NCBI GenBank assembly: GCA_934343915.1
Contig: CAKRIL010000002.1
Span: 1-64,000, forward strand
DNA: 64,000 nt
Reading direction: 5' to 3'
Origin: an uncultured Lachnospiraceae bacterium
Lineage (GTDB): Bacteria; Bacillota; Clostridia; Lachnospirales; Lachnospiraceae
Shown here: in pieces, positions 43,070-51,457 of the stretch
Layout: every line of letters starts with the position of its first letter
Position numbering within the stretch: the stretch's first letter is position 1
Position numbers and translations under genes: made by a program
The notes under the pieces: generated by a model
The model's input: only the letters and a program-made list of their open reading frames with translations
The model's database searches: none
What the model was told of the DNA's origin: nothing

Positions 43070-43789
43070 TTACAGATACCAATTATATGCACTGTTATAA
43101 TAATTGTTGTACACTCCGCTTGAACCGTACAGACCTGCGGTTGTACCTGCATTCTCAGCGGCACTGCTGATTGCCGAGGCTCTTACAAAGGTCTGATAAG
43201 CCATCGAGCTTGAACCATTGAAAAGCTTCTTAACGTCAGCCACATCTGCGCTGCTGAGCTTCTTATCATCAACAGTGAGTGTCTTGTCATCGTTGATAGT
43301 AATTCCTATCTTCTCCAAAGAACTCTTATAGGCATTCGTCTGATTCGTCATGAATGAAACCTTGCCTGTAACCTTCGAGTTCGATGTATCACCTGCCTCG
43401 TCAAGCAAAGTATTGTAGTTGTTGACGAACTTCTTGACTGCAGAGGAAATCTCGCTTGTAACCTTGTCAGTATTCTTAAAAAGACTCTTGGATGAGCTTG
43501 TATCGGTAAGCTTGGCTGCTGAGCTGTACAGGTCGTCGGCAGCATCCTTAACCTCTGTGAGCTGCTTCTTCTCAACAGTTGAATTACCGTTAATCTGATA
43601 CCTGCTTCCTGCCTGTGAGGTCTTACCGGAAGAATCCGTGTTGTTATAATATGAATTCAGAAGCTTCTTATAAGCACCCGTCTTAATTGTCGAATATTCT
43701 GATAATGAGGAATACAGACCACTCGTAAACGAACTGTTAGTCGAAGTGCTTCCTAAACCACCTAATAACGTATTAATCGATAACGACAT
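43070..43789 (-). CDS. Small FliD/flagellar hook-associated-like protein
   Basis: This 239-residue Ser/Thr/Asn-rich protein has no signal peptide. The second half resembles the C-terminal part of flagellar cap protein FliD: FVNNYNTLLDEAGDT, a linker, GITINDDKTLTVDDKKL and VKKLFNGSSS (about residues 115-190). It is far shorter than FliD (about 500 or more). The N-terminal SLSINTLLGGLGSTST and the aromatic YNNYYNSAYNWYL end look like export and assembly surfaces of an axial flagellar protein, which is an inference. It lies next to fliB. The start at 43789 has GGAG 8 bases upstream. Confidence 0.6.
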   Translation of the reverse strand: MSLSINTLLGGLGSTSTNSSFTSGLYSSLSEYSTIKTGAYKKLLNSYYNNTDSSGKTSQAGSRYQINGNSTVEKKQLTEVKDAADDLYSSAAKLTDTSSSKSLFKNTDKVTSEISSAVKKFVNNYNTLLDEAGDTSNSKVTGKVSFMTNQTNAYKSSLEKIGITINDDKTLTVDDKKLSSADVADVKKLFNGSSSMAYQTFVRASAISSAAENAGTTAGLYGSSGVYNNYYNSAYNWYL

Positions 43790-43832
43790 AATATGCACTC
43801 CTTTCCTTAAAATGACATCTTATTACAATTAC

Positions 43833-43861
43833 AGAATATACTTTATTTCAGAATTTGTCAA
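43833..43861 (-). promoter_or_regulatory. Promoter of the FliD-like gene
   Basis: On the minus strand TTGACA (43856-43861) and TATTCT (43833-43838) are 17 bp apart, about 44 bp before the gene. It looks like a sigma-A promoter; no sigma-D-type TAAA/GCCGATAA pair was seen. Confidence 0.7.
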
Positions 43862-43881
43862 TATAATGAATTAATATAGGC

Positions 43882-44721
43882 TTATTTTGCAAACATCAAT
43901 ATAAGCACAAGTGCTCCAAGTACTATTCTGTACCATCCGAACACGGTAAAATCATGCTTCTTTATGTAATTCATTAAGAACTTAATTGCTATAATTGATA
44001 CGACGAATGCAACCACCATTCCGAGTATGAGTGCTGCTGCCTCGGCAGCTGTAAACGCGAAGCCGAACTTGACAAGCTTAAGGAGGCTGGCTCCGAACAT
44101 TACAGGAATTGCAAGATAGAATGTGAACTCAGCGGCAGCCGTTCTTCCGACACCGATAATCATGGCGCCTACAATGGTTGCACCTGAACGTGATGTTCCC
44201 GGAATAAGCGCAAGTACCTGGAATATACCGATTAAAGCGGCAGTCTTAAAGGTAATCTCACCAATATCATTATACTTAAAGCTCTTGCCCTTGTGAAGCT
44301 TCTCAACAATTATAAATGCGATACCATATACTATGAGCATAGCTGCAACCGTAGGTGCATTGTAAAAAAGCTCATCAATCTTATCATTAAAAGGAAGTCC
44401 TATAATCGCAGCCGGCATACATGCGACAAGTATCTTACACCATAGAATGAGCTTATCCTTATTCCATGCAAGCTTACGCTTATTGTTGTCCTTTTTTACC
44501 GAGTCAATCGGCAGAAGCTTTTCAAAGTATATCACGACAACTGCCATGATGGCTCCGAGCTGAATGAGTACATCGAACATTTCCTTGAATTCATCACTCA
44601 TATTGAGCTTCATGAACTCATCAACAATAATCAGATGTCCCGTGCTGCTTATCGGGAGCCATTCGGTAATGCCTTCCACAATTCCAAGTATAATTACCTT
44701 AAGGTATTCAATCCATTCCAT
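43882..44721 (-). CDS. uppP: Undecaprenyl-diphosphatase UppP (BacA)
   Basis: UppP recycles the lipid carrier of cell wall synthesis by removing a phosphate from undecaprenyl pyrophosphate. The 279-residue membrane protein has around eight helices, the motif GIVEGITEWLPISSTGHLIIVDEF (residues 13-36, the EGxTE and SSTGH active-site parts) and the second motif PGTSRSGATIVGAMI (about residues 174-188) with the catalytic arginine and serine. It has a GGGGA box. It follows the rpoZ terminator region and lies before the FliD-like gene. Confidence 0.95.
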   Translation of the reverse strand: MEWIEYLKVIILGIVEGITEWLPISSTGHLIIVDEFMKLNMSDEFKEMFDVLIQLGAIMAVVVIYFEKLLPIDSVKKDNNKRKLAWNKDKLILWCKILVACMPAAIIGLPFNDKIDELFYNAPTVAAMLIVYGIAFIIVEKLHKGKSFKYNDIGEITFKTAALIGIFQVLALIPGTSRSGATIVGAMIIGVGRTAAAEFTFYLAIPVMFGASLLKLVKFGFAFTAAEAAALILGMVVAFVVSIIAIKFLMNYIKKHDFTVFGWYRIVLGALVLILMFAK

Positions 44722-44741
44722 TATTCCATATCCCCTTTTTT

Positions 44742-44791
44742 ACATAAAATATGGACTGTCACACCTGAAATTATAAAGTATAACAGTCCAT
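44742..44791 (-). terminator. Terminator after rpoZ
   Basis: A perfect 9-bp stem, ATGGACTGT (44751-44759) with ACAGTCCAT (44783-44791), has a 23-base AT-rich loop and is followed on the minus strand by TATTTTATG. It ends the yicC-rpoZ region. Confidence 0.65.
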
Positions 44792-44821
44792 TACATCTAA
44801 TCCGAAGTTCGCCCTCAGATA

Positions 44822-45070
44822 TTATTCGTCGCTGCCATCGTCCTCGCTGACAATCTTAATCTTAGACTCATAGAGCTCTTCAATAGCGATTGATAAAGGC
44901 TTGTTAGCTGCCTTAGTCTTAACAAGAGGCTCGTCACCTGCAATAATCTGTCTTGCTCTCTTAGCTGTTGCAAGCACGATTGAATAACGGCTCTGCACGA
45001 TAGGCTGCTCGCCCGGTTCAACATCGCTGTTTACAACTTCCATTAAATCTGTATAAGATGGATGTAACAT
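44822..45070 (-). CDS. rpoZ: RNA polymerase omega subunit
   Basis: This 82-residue protein has the omega-type core: SRYSIVLATAKRARQIIAG (residues 27-45), the KPLSIAIEELYESKIKIV end and a LHPSYTDLM start. It stabilises the assembly of RNA polymerase. It is in its usual neighbourhood after yicC, but the guanylate kinase gene that normally sits between them is absent here. A good AAGGAGAA box and a strong promoter are present. Confidence 0.9.
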   Translation of the reverse strand: MLHPSYTDLMEVVNSDVEPGEQPIVQSRYSIVLATAKRARQIIAGDEPLVKTKAANKPLSIAIEELYESKIKIVSEDDGSDE

Positions 45071-45131
45071 TATTATTCTCCTTCCGCAAAGAACATATAT
45101 TTTCTACTGATAAAATATTGCCGTACCTGTT

Positions 45132-45160
45132 ATTATGTTCTCTTTTTTTGAATTTGTCAA
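45132..45160 (-). promoter_or_regulatory. Promoter of rpoZ
   Basis: On the minus strand TTGACA (45155-45160) and CATAAT (45132-45137) are 17 bp apart, starting just after the yicC stop codon. An AGAACATA/TATGTTCT inverted repeat (8 bp) surrounds the region downstream. Confidence 0.65.
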
Positions 45161-45163
45161 TAG

Positions 45164-46042
45164 TTATTCGATGTTCTGTATCTGTTCCCTGACCTTCTCA
45201 ATCTCAGTCTTAAGAGTGATTGCGCAGTCAGTAACCTGTAAATCATTCGCCTTGGAGAGAATTGTGTTAGCCTCTCTGTTCATCTCCTGTGCGATAAAGT
45301 CGAGCTTACGTCCGACGCTTCCGCCCTCGAGCAGAGCTGCCTTCGTGCTCTCAATATGGCTTCTTAAGCGCACTGTCTCCTCGTCCACACATATCTTATC
45401 GGCAAAAATCGTAACCTCCGTAGCGATTCTTCCTTCATCCACGGTTGAATCGGCAAGCAGCTCGGTCACCTTATCTTCAAGTCTGTTCCTGTACTCATCA
45501 ACCACCTGAGGGCTGCGAAGCTCTATAAAATCAACAAGCTTAAGCATGTTATCGAGCTTATCTATAAGGTCAGCCTTAAGACGCTCTCCCTCTGATATTC
45601 TTGTCTCGACAAATGCCTGACACGCCTTGTCGACAGCCTGTTCAAGAAGCTGCCATATGGTCTCATCATCGCCGTCCTGATCCTCCATGGTAATTACCTC
45701 AGGCATTCTTGCAAGTGCGGAAACCTTTATATCATTATCTATTCCGAACTGCTCTGACATATACTTGAAAATACTCATGTACTCCCCTGCAAGATCCTCA
45801 TTATAGTGAAGGCATACCTTGCCTTCGGAGAAATCCTCGAATGTGATGAACACATCCACCTTGCCTCGGGATATATATTTTTTAAGGATATTCCTTATTC
45901 CTGCCTCATAAAAATTCAGCTTCTTGGGCATCTTGATTCCGGTCTCGAGATAGCGGTGATTGACCGACTTCATCTCAACAGTAATCTTGCGCTCATCATC
46001 GGCAGCTTCATATCTGCCAAATCCCGTCATACTCTTAATCAT
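45164..46042 (-). CDS. yicC: YicC-family endoribonuclease
   Basis: YicC proteins are RNases that act on small RNAs. This 292-residue protein begins MIKSMTGFGRYEA (residues 1-13), has VEMKSVNHRYLETGIKMPKKL (about residues 22-42), and ends with the C-terminal DUF1732 core: GGSVGRKLDFIAQEMNREANTILSKAND, followed by KTEIEKVREQIQNIE. The start at 46042 has GGAGG 7 bases upstream; an ATG 21 bp upstream is not used. It is divergent from rqcH. Confidence 0.93.
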   Translation of the reverse strand: MIKSMTGFGRYEAADDERKITVEMKSVNHRYLETGIKMPKKLNFYEAGIRNILKKYISRGKVDVFITFEDFSEGKVCLHYNEDLAGEYMSIFKYMSEQFGIDNDIKVSALARMPEVITMEDQDGDDETIWQLLEQAVDKACQAFVETRISEGERLKADLIDKLDNMLKLVDFIELRSPQVVDEYRNRLEDKVTELLADSTVDEGRIATEVTIFADKICVDEETVRLRSHIESTKAALLEGGSVGRKLDFIAQEMNREANTILSKANDLQVTDCAITLKTEIEKVREQIQNIE

Positions 46043-46155
46043 TAGATATCCTCCATATCTCATAGTTGAAAAAATTATACCATATTTTCTCTAAATATGC
46101 TACAATTATGAAGATATTTTTAGAATTTACATTTTTGAAAGTTGAGGGAATCAGT

Positions 46156-47916
46156 ATGGCATTTGATGGTTTTGTTGTCGCCGCGCTTGTAAAGGAAATG
46201 AATGACAAGCTGCTCGGCGGACGTTTATATAAGATAGCACAGCCTGAGGAGGATGAGCTTTTTATCACAGTTAAGAACAATAAGGAACAGTACAGACTTC
46301 TCCTCTCTGCAAGTGCAAGTCTTCCGCTTGTATATATTCTGCAGGATAATAAGCCGAGTCCTCTTACCGCACCTAATTTCTGTATGCTGCTGAGAAAGCA
46401 CATAAGCAACGGACGCATTGTCGCGGTGACGCAGCCGGGACTTGAACGTATAATCCGCTTTGAGATTGAACATCTTGATGATATGGGTGACCTGTGCAGA
46501 AAGTTCCTGATTGTTGAGCTTATGGGAAAGCACAGCAACATTATATTCTGCGACGAGAATGATGTAATTATCGACAGCATCAAGCATATTCCTGCTTATG
46601 TAAGCTCTGTCCGCGAGGTGCTCCCGGGACGCAGCTACTTCATACCGAACACTACGGGCAAGCACAATCCGCTGACGGTCAGCATGGATGAATTCGTTTC
46701 GATAATGTCGGAGAAGCCGATGCCTGTTCAGAAGGCACTCTACTCCGCTTTTACGGGCATAAGTCCGGTAAGCGCCGAGGAGATATGCCACCGCGCATCA
46801 GCAGACGATACAGTCTCAGCCGGAAGCATGACTGAGGCGGAAGCTGTGCATCTATATGGTACATTTCATAATATTATGGAAGATATTTCAACAGGCTCTT
46901 TCGCTCCATGCATTATATATAATGCTGATGAGCCTGTTGAGTTCTCTGCGATTCCGCTTACCATGTACTCTGATGACAGCGGCAGCGGTCTGAGGATTGA
47001 GCACAGTGCCTCTATAAGTGAGGTATTAATCAGTTTCTACGAAAAAAAGAATAATATAACGCGTATACGCCAGCGTTCAGCAGATCTGCGCCAGATAGTC
47101 AACACGGCTCTTGAGCGCAACAATAAAAAATATGACCTTCAGCTTAAGCAGCTCGCTGATACCGAAAAGCGCGAAAAATACCGCATATACGGCGAACTCA
47201 TCAACGCATATGGCTACGATATTCCTGAGGGTGCGAAGAGCTTCGAGGCTCTCAACTACTACACAAATGAGATGATAACCATTCCGCTTCAGGAGGATTT
47301 GACCGCGAGGGAGAACAGCGTGAAGTATTTTGAGCGTTACAATAAGCTTAAGCGAACCTATGAGGCACTCAGCAAGCTTACTGTTGAGACCAAGGAAGAG
47401 ATAGACCATCTTGAATCCATAAGCAATGCACTTGATATTGCCGTATCCTACGACGACCTTGTACAGCTCAAGGAGGAAATGATTGAATACGGATATATTC
47501 ACCGCAAGGGCTCCAGGAATAAGAAGGAAAAAATTACAAGCAAGCCTTTCCACTATATTTCAAGCGATGGCTTCCACATGTATGTCGGAAAGAACAATTA
47601 CCAGAATGAGGAGCTGACCTTCAAGCTTGCCACAGGCAACGACTGGTGGTTCCATGCAAAGAATATCCCGGGCTCCCATGTTATTGTAAAGGCGGAGAAC
47701 AAGGAGCTTCCCGACAATACCTTTGAGGAGGCTGCAAGACTTGCGGCACACTACTCCAAGGGCAGCAAGCAGGAGAAGGTTGATGTCGACTATATTCAAA
47801 AGAAGCATATCAAGAAGCCTGCGGCATCGAAGCCGGGCTTCGTAATTTACCACACCAACTACTCTATGACGATTGACAATGATTCTCATAAGATGGGGAC
47901 ACTTGTGGAGGAATGA
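46156..47916 (+). CDS. rqcH: Ribosome quality control protein RqcH (NFACT family)
   Basis: RqcH binds stalled 50S subunits and adds C-terminal alanine tails to nascent chains. The 586-residue protein has the NFACT-N domain (MAFDGFVVAALVKEMNDKLLGGRLYKI and LMGKHSNIIFCDEN), a long coiled coil (about residues 290-440) and the C-terminal NFACT-R domain (FHMYVGKNNYQNEELTFKLATGNDWWFHAKNIPGSHVIV). The start at 46156 has GAGGG 7 bases upstream; two upstream ATGs are unlikely because they precede the conserved N-terminus. A TACAAT at 46101-46106 could be its -10 box, but no convincing -35 is seen. Confidence 0.92.
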   Translation: MAFDGFVVAALVKEMNDKLLGGRLYKIAQPEEDELFITVKNNKEQYRLLLSASASLPLVYILQDNKPSPLTAPNFCMLLRKHISNGRIVAVTQPGLERIIRFEIEHLDDMGDLCRKFLIVELMGKHSNIIFCDENDVIIDSIKHIPAYVSSVREVLPGRSYFIPNTTGKHNPLTVSMDEFVSIMSEKPMPVQKALYSAFTGISPVSAEEICHRASADDTVSAGSMTEAEAVHLYGTFHNIMEDISTGSFAPCIIYNADEPVEFSAIPLTMYSDDSGSGLRIEHSASISEVLISFYEKKNNITRIRQRSADLRQIVNTALERNNKKYDLQLKQLADTEKREKYRIYGELINAYGYDIPEGAKSFEALNYYTNEMITIPLQEDLTARENSVKYFERYNKLKRTYEALSKLTVETKEEIDHLESISNALDIAVSYDDLVQLKEEMIEYGYIHRKGSRNKKEKITSKPFHYISSDGFHMYVGKNNYQNEELTFKLATGNDWWFHAKNIPGSHVIVKAENKELPDNTFEEAARLAAHYSKGSKQEKVDVDYIQKKHIKKPAASKPGFVIYHTNYSMTIDNDSHKMGTLVEE

Positions 47917-47942
47917 GTATTAATCATTTTCGTTAAACGGAC

Positions 47943-48099
47943 GTAAAATACCACCCGATATATTATCTCGCTAACATGGACTGACATTACGATAAGCCTC
48001 AAAGATTGTAATCGTGTTCGCATTACAGCTCCACGATTACATGGGTCTTATCTCCATAGTCCATTAAATCGCTCGATAATATATCGGGTGGTATTTTAC
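47943..48099. repeat. Large nested palindrome A (25-bp perfect outer stem)
   Basis: A perfect 25-bp inverted repeat (47943-47967 with 48075-48099) encloses 107 bp. Inside it are paired ATGGACT/AGTCCAT (47976-47982 and 48058-48064), GATAAG/CTTATC (47991-47996 and 48047-48052) and TGTAATCGTG/CACGATTACA (48007-48016 and 48032-48041), with a 15-base loop. The order of the arms is fully nested. No T-run follows either end. It fills the 300-bp convergent space between rqcH and the decarboxylase gene. Confidence 0.9.
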
Positions 48100-48145
48100 T
48101 GGTTGTTATAGTATCACTGTCTATGTTGAATAAAAAATTGCTTTA

Positions 48146-48185
48146 TAGAAAAAGGCCGATTTAACTTTACATTAAATCGACCTTT
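48146..48185 (-). terminator. Terminator of the decarboxylase operon
   Basis: AAAGG-CGATTTAA and TTAAATCG-CCTTT arms (48151-48164 and 48172-48185, one mismatch) with a 7-base loop are followed on the minus strand by TTTTTC. Confidence 0.9.
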
Positions 48186-48216
48186 GAATGCAATAGCGAT
48201 TGCAGATATTTAAAAA

Positions 48217-49623
48217 TTATACAGGATAAGCTCCGTCCTTGGCAACCGTAGCGTCAACCTTAGTCTGCTGTGCCTCTCTGTACTTGAAGAAATCAGTAGC
48301 AACCTGTGGGAAGAGTGCGTATGATAATACGTCCTCATCCTGCTGCTTGTACTGCTTCATCTCGTCCTCGAGCTTAGCAAGCTCTGGCTTAAGAGTATCA
48401 GCGAAACGGCATGTGATTGGCTGCTCGCCTGTAAGCTCAATAGCCTTCTTCTGAACCTCAGGGTTGAAAGGCTTAACAGTCTTTCCGTACTTACCAAGAA
48501 GTAAGTCCTTAGACTCCTTAGTCATGTTCTTGTATCTCTCACCGAGAACTACATTGAGAACTGCCTGTGTACCGACAATCTGGCTTGAAGGTGTAACAAG
48601 AGGTGGTTCACCGAAGTCCTTACGAACTCTTGGAACTTCCTCAAGAACCTCTGTAAACTTATCCTCAGCCTTCATTTCCTTTAACTGGGAAACGAGGTTG
48701 GAAAGCATACCGCCAGGTACCTGATAAAGAAGAGTCTTAATATTAACACCCATAACCTTTGTGCTCATAAGACCGCTCTTAATCCACTCCTCACGAAGAG
48801 GTGTAAAGTAAGCTGCAATCTCAGCGAGAAGGTTCTGGTCAAAGCCAGGATCATAAGGAGTTCCCTCGAATGTCTTAGCGAGAACCTCTGTTGCAGGCTG
48901 GCTTGTACCCATAGCCATAGGTGACATAGCTGTATCAATTCTGTCACAGCCTGCCTCAACAGCCTTTAAGTAAGTCATTGAAGCTACACCTGATGTGTAA
49001 TGTGTATGAAGGTCGATAGGAAGGGATGTACCCTCCTTGAGTGCCTGTACAAGCTCTGTTGCCTTGTAAGGAACCAAAAGACCTGCCATATCCTTGATAC
49101 AGATGGAGTTAGCACCCATATCCTCAATCTTCTTAGCCATATCCTTCCAGTAATCAAGTGTATATGCATCACCTAATGTGTAGGAAAGAGCTACCTGAGC
49201 CTCAACGCCCTCAGAGTTAGCAGCCTTAACTGCTGTCTCGAGGTTACGAATATCGTTAAGACAGTCAAAAATACGAATTACATCGATACCATTGGCAGCG
49301 GACTTCTTTACGAAGTACTCTACAACGTCATCTGCATATGGACGATAACCGAGGATGTTCTGTCCACGGAATAACATCTGAAGCTTTGTGTTCTTGAAGC
49401 CATCCTTGAGCTTACGAAGTCTCATCCATGGGTCTTCCTTTAAGAATCTTAAACATGCGTCAAAAGTAGCACCGCCCCAGCATTCTACAGCATAGTAGCC
49501 GACCTTATCCATCTTGTCGATGATAGGAAGCATCTGCTCTGTAGACATTCTGGTGGCAATAAGTGACTGATGAGCATCACGCAAAACAGTTTCAACTATC
49601 TGAACCGGTTTCTTTTCTGCCAT
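48217..49623 (-). CDS. oadA: Carboxyltransferase 5S-type subunit (OadA / pyruvate carboxylase B-like)
   Basis: This 468-residue cytoplasmic enzyme belongs to the pyruvate carboxyltransferase family: VETVLRDAHQSLIATRM (residues 10-26), ECWGGATFDACLRFL, GVDVIRIFDCLNDI-type segment (NGIDVIRIFDCLN), KDMAGLL with the metal/biotin-reactive lysine and DLHTHYTSG with the metal histidines. It stops before any biotin domain, so it relies on the separate biotin carrier at 51071. It acts on oxaloacetate and pyruvate. The downstream end of its operon is marked by the terminator at 48146-48185. It is last in the five-gene unit, and is separated from oadB by an array of palindromes. Confidence 0.93.
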   Translation of the reverse strand: MAEKKPVQIVETVLRDAHQSLIATRMSTEQMLPIIDKMDKVGYYAVECWGGATFDACLRFLKEDPWMRLRKLKDGFKNTKLQMLFRGQNILGYRPYADDVVEYFVKKSAANGIDVIRIFDCLNDIRNLETAVKAANSEGVEAQVALSYTLGDAYTLDYWKDMAKKIEDMGANSICIKDMAGLLVPYKATELVQALKEGTSLPIDLHTHYTSGVASMTYLKAVEAGCDRIDTAMSPMAMGTSQPATEVLAKTFEGTPYDPGFDQNLLAEIAAYFTPLREEWIKSGLMSTKVMGVNIKTLLYQVPGGMLSNLVSQLKEMKAEDKFTEVLEEVPRVRKDFGEPPLVTPSSQIVGTQAVLNVVLGERYKNMTKESKDLLLGKYGKTVKPFNPEVQKKAIELTGEQPITCRFADTLKPELAKLEDEMKQYKQQDEDVLSYALFPQVATDFFKYREAQQTKVDATVAKDGAYPV

Positions 49624-49695
49624 TTTATTTTCCTCCTGAAAATTGTTTGTAACTAAATTGTATAAGTCGCAATTTTACAGTACTTATATACTTGT

Positions 49696-49773
49696 GTATA
49701 AGCTGTAAATTGCTGCGCAATTTACAGTTCTCATATACTCATGTATAAGCTGTAAATTGCTGCGCAATTTACA
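49696..49773. repeat. Tandem palindromic units between oadB and oadA
   Basis: Two units of 47-bp period (from 49696 and 49743) each contain TGTAAATTGC-tgc-GCAATTTACA, a perfect 10-bp palindrome with a 3-base centre (49704-49726 and 49751-49773). A third, degenerate copy may precede at about 49660-49690. Confidence 0.9.
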
Positions 49774-49783
49774 ACATCAATTC

Positions 49784-49882
49784 GAAATAAGGCTTGGCAG
49801 CCTTATTTCTCATCGCTGTTGCCATTTCTAAAGCATAGCTGAAAGTGACTGCAAGCAGTCATTTCAGTTCTGCTTTGAAATG
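49784..49882. repeat. Two long hairpins downstream of oadB
   Basis: GAAATAAGGCT-tggc-AGCCTTATTTC (49784-49809) is a perfect 11-bp hairpin. A second hairpin (49823-49882) has four nested pairs: CATTTC/GAAATG, AAAGCA/TGCTTT, CTGAAA/TTTCAG and TGACTGC/GCAGTCA, with a 2-base centre, that is, 25 paired positions in 60 bp. It begins 4 bp after the oadB stop codon. Confidence 0.9.
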
Positions 49883-49885
49883 AGC

Positions 49886-51043
49886 TTATACACCGAATAT
49901 CGCCATGAATGTTCCGGCTACTACGGCTGTACCGATAACACCGGCAACGTTAGGACCCATAGCATGCATGAGTAAGAAGTTAGTTGGGTCAGCTTCTGCA
50001 CCAACCTTCTGTGATACTCTGGCAGCCATAGGAACGGCGGATACACCGGCTGAACCGATGAGCGGATTAACCTTACCCTTTGTAGCGAGACACATAAGCT
50101 TACCGAATAATACTCCGGCTGCTGTACCCACGGCAAATGCTACAAGACCGAGTACAACAATCTTGAGTGTGTCAGCCTTTAAAAATGCCTCTGCACTTGT
50201 AGTAGCACCTACGGATGTACCGAGGATGATAACTACGATGTACATAAGAGCATTGGAAGCTGTCTCAGCGAGCTGCTTAACGACACCGCTCTCCTTGAAG
50301 AGGTTACCGAGCATAAGCATACCGATAAGAGGTGCTGTTGAAGGAAGAATAAGTACAACTACGATTGTAACAACGATTGGGAAGAGAATCTTCTCAAGCT
50401 TTGATACAGGACGAAGCTGCTCCATCTTAATCTTACGTTCCTTCTCAGTAGTAAGAAGCTTCATGATAGGCGGCTGAATAATAGGTACGAGAGACATATA
50501 GGAGTATGCTGCTACGGCGATAGGTCCCATAAGCTCTGTCTGTCCGAGCTTACCTGCAAGGAAGATGGATGTAGGACCGTCAGCACCACCGATGATGGAG
50601 ATAGCTGCGGCTGCCATACCATTGAATCCTAAGAGGATAGCAAGGAAGTATGCACTGAAAATACCACATTGTGCTGCTGCACCTAAGAGGAAGCTCTTAG
50701 GATTGGCGATGAGCGGACCGAAATCGGTCATGGCACCTACACCCATGAAAATAAGGGATGGAAGGATGCTCCACTCGTCAAGTAAATAAAAATAATGTAA
50801 AAGACCTGCTGCCTGACTTCCGGAAGCCTTTGCCTCCTCCACAGTCATCATGATGTCCGGGAAAAGGTTGACAAGAAGCATACCAAACGAAATCGGGACA
50901 AGGAGAAGCGGCTCATAACCCTTCTTAATTGCCAGATAAAGGAAGAACAATGCCACAGCAACCATTATGAAGTTCTTGTAGGACAATGTCATGAATCCTG
51001 TCTGGTTAAGCAGGTTGACTAATGTTTCTGTAATGATTTCCAT
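49886..51043 (-). CDS. oadB: Na+-pumping decarboxylase beta subunit (OadB/MmdB/GcdB family)
   Basis: This 385-residue integral membrane subunit exports Na+ using the energy of decarboxylating the carboxybiotin. About ten helices are predicted. The family signature GGADGPTSIFLAGKLG (about residues 155-170) contains the aspartate used in ion transport, and the end MHAMGPNVAGVIGTAV-like segment is conserved. Which substrate it serves (oxaloacetate, methylmalonyl-CoA or glutaconyl-CoA) is set by its partners; the genes here include both carboxyltransferase types. It starts after a GGAGAGG box. Confidence 0.95.
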   Translation of the reverse strand: MEIITETLVNLLNQTGFMTLSYKNFIMVAVALFFLYLAIKKGYEPLLLVPISFGMLLVNLFPDIMMTVEEAKASGSQAAGLLHYFYLLDEWSILPSLIFMGVGAMTDFGPLIANPKSFLLGAAAQCGIFSAYFLAILLGFNGMAAAAISIIGGADGPTSIFLAGKLGQTELMGPIAVAAYSYMSLVPIIQPPIMKLLTTEKERKIKMEQLRPVSKLEKILFPIVVTIVVVLILPSTAPLIGMLMLGNLFKESGVVKQLAETASNALMYIVVIILGTSVGATTSAEAFLKADTLKIVVLGLVAFAVGTAAGVLFGKLMCLATKGKVNPLIGSAGVSAVPMAARVSQKVGAEADPTNFLLMHAMGPNVAGVIGTAVVAGTFMAIFGV

Positions 51044-51070
51044 TTTTATTCCTCTCCGTGGTTTTGTTTA

Positions 51071-51442
51071 TTAGTTCATTGTAGCTAATACGGAACCAGC
51101 CTCTACGGAAGCACCTGTTGCAACATCAACGCTTGCAAGAGTTCCGTCCTGAGGAGCGACTACGTCGTTCTCCATCTTCATTGCCTCAAGAACAAGGATA
51201 ACCTGTCCCTTCTTAACTGCTGCACCGGCATTAGCCTTAACTGCAACAATCTTGCCAGGCATTGGAGCTGTAATCTTAACAGCGCCTGTACCGGCAGGAG
51301 CTGCTGCCTTAGGTGCTGCTGCAGCCTTTGGAGCTGCCTTAGGTGCAGCCTTTGGAGCTGTTGCAGGAGCGCTGCCTGCTGCTCCCTCTTCTACTGTAAC
51401 ATCATAAACATTACCGTTTACCGTGATTGTATAATTCTTCAT
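51071..51442 (-). CDS. Biotin carboxyl carrier protein (MmdC/1.3S-type)
   Basis: This 123-residue soluble carrier moves CO2 as carboxybiotin between the carboxyltransferase and the pump. It has an N-terminal 20-residue strand domain (MKNYTITVNGNVYDVTVEEG), a flexible Ala/Pro/Lys linker (about residues 21-53) of AAPK repeats, and the biotinyl domain with the biotinylated lysine in LEAMKMEND (about Lys89). It is 27 bp before oadB on the transcript. It is the only biotin domain in the operon. Confidence 0.95.
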   Translation of the reverse strand: MKNYTITVNGNVYDVTVEEGAAGSAPATAPKAAPKAAPKAAAAPKAAAPAGTGAVKITAPMPGKIVAVKANAGAAVKKGQVILVLEAMKMENDVVAPQDGTLASVDVATGASVEAGSVLATMN

Positions 51443-51457
51443 GTTAATCCTCCTAAA

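Noticed and set aside
46225..46791. A minus-strand open frame inside rqcH
   Set aside because: It is an opposite-strand shadow of the NFACT-N domain, which is well conserved on the plus strand.
49696..49773. Two-unit repeat considered as a CRISPR array
   Set aside because: The units are palindromic, the spacers are 24 bp and nearly the same, and no cas genes are near.
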